Below are positions 61,818-62,235 of a stretch of 62,235 bases of DNA, piece by piece. The notes beneath the pieces were generated by a model. The model worked only from the letters and a program-made list of their open reading frames with translations. It did not search any database and was not told the origin of the DNA. The first letter of the stretch is position 1, and the number at the start of each line of letters is the position of its first letter. The DNA is from Allorhizocola rhizosphaerae. Lineage in GTDB: Bacteria > Actinomycetota > Actinomycetes > Mycobacteriales > Micromonosporaceae. Both the position numbers and the translations under genes were made by a program. The stretch covers positions 1 to 62,235 of the forward strand of contig NZ_QJUG01000012.1 in assembly GCF_003426775.1 (NCBI RefSeq), given 5' to 3'.

Positions 61818-62235
61818 GTGGGTCGCGGGTTTCGGGTGGGGTTGTCGCTGCCGGTTGTGGTGTCGTTGGTGGCTGGTTTGGTGGTGGGGTTGCCGCCGGT
61901 GCCGGTGGTGGCTGCGCCCGAGTCGCCGGGTGATGTGTCGGTGCCGGTGTCGCCGTTGCCGTCCGGCAGTACGGCGCCGGGGTCGATGCCGGTGCACACA
62001 CCGCGGCCGGTGGTGTGGCCGTCGGCGGGTTCGGCGGTGTTGCAGGTGGTTTCGCCGTCGGGGCGTGCTGCTGCGGAGCCGGTGTTGGTGGGTGGTTTGC
62101 CGGTGCGTGCTGCTGCGGCGGTTGAGTCGGCGGTGGCCGACTCTGTGTCTGGGGTCATGGGTGTGACCGGTGGGGTGGAGTCGTTTGCGGGGGAGAACGC
62201 GGCGGGGGTGGTGGGGCCGCCGACGCGGGGGCCTG
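61818..62235 (+). CDS. N-terminus of a secreted RHS/YD-repeat-like protein (runs off the edge)
   Basis: From GTG 61818 the frame is open for 139 codons to the window edge. A signal peptide is visible (RVGLSLPVVVSLVAGLVVGL, then PPVPVVAAPE). A proline-rich stretch follows, and then VVWPSAGSAVLQVVSPSG and EPVLVGGLPVRAAAAVESAV. That last pattern parallels the N-terminus of the toxin at 37407 (VVLPRGGAAEVVANGAVVDV, then GGLPVSAKAPVG). It has very many GTG and GGG codons, unlike its neighbours. I infer a third RHS-type secreted protein, but the diagnostic repeats lie outside the window. Confidence 0.55.
   Translation, partial: MGRGFRVGLSLPVVVSLVAGLVVGLPPVPVVAAPESPGDVSVPVSPLPSGSTAPGSMPVHTPRPVVWPSAGSAVLQVVSPSGRAAAEPVLVGGLPVRAAAAVESAVADSVSGVMGVTGGVESFAGENAAGVVGPPTRGP

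Noticed and set aside
61263-62158. Several long frames on the minus strand near the right edge
   Set aside because: Thr/Pro/Arg/His-rich shadow readings opposite the signal-peptide-bearing plus-strand gene and its upstream region.

Overview
The window is high-GC actinomycete DNA: very GC-rich third codon positions, GTG starts, leaderless or ATGA-coupled genes, and an actinobacterial-type DnaG. I cannot name the genus. The left 6.2 kb is ordinary chromosome. It holds the 3' part of dnaG, a short companion gene, a DrrA/DrrB-like ABC exporter with one ATPase and two ABC-2 permeases, a possible EboE-like TIM-barrel protein, a YtxH-type protein and tRNA-Asn(GTT).

A 17-bp copy of the tRNA-Asn 3' end (6214-6230) recurs at 57666-57682. 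I read these as the attachment sites of an integrated island of about 51.5 kb. Next to the tRNA lies a large serine integrase whose last codons run into the tRNA. Then comes a minus-strand cluster, mostly with overlapping stop and start codons: small membrane proteins, a TraG/VirD4-like coupling ATPase, a replication-relaxation protein, an ImmA/IrrE-type peptidase, an excisionase and a second, tyrosine, integrase. Two integrases and a tRNA-like second attachment core suggest a composite element.

The island's cargo is: two large secreted RHS/YD-repeat toxins (20.9-28.6 kb; 37.4-44.6 kb, the second ending in a WHH-type HNH nuclease), each followed by a likely immunity gene; several XRE regulators; a tiny Gly-rich peptide gene beside a membrane protein; an operon of a membrane protein, a class I methyltransferase and a SpoU RNA methyltransferase; an HEPN protein; a PadR pair; an antirestriction cluster (ArdC-like, unknown, ArdA-like); and a VapBC-like pair at the right edge.

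Right of the second att copy the DNA looks like the wreck of a related element. It holds a frameshifted serine integrase without its N-terminus, fused to an IS1380-type transposase fragment, then a frameshifted IS110 element, and at the edge the start of what looks like a third secreted RHS protein. The most striking observation is that the island's integrase reading frame continues through the att core into a 114-residue helix-turn-helix tail stored at the opposite end of the island. The integrated and excised forms would therefore encode different integrase C-termini.
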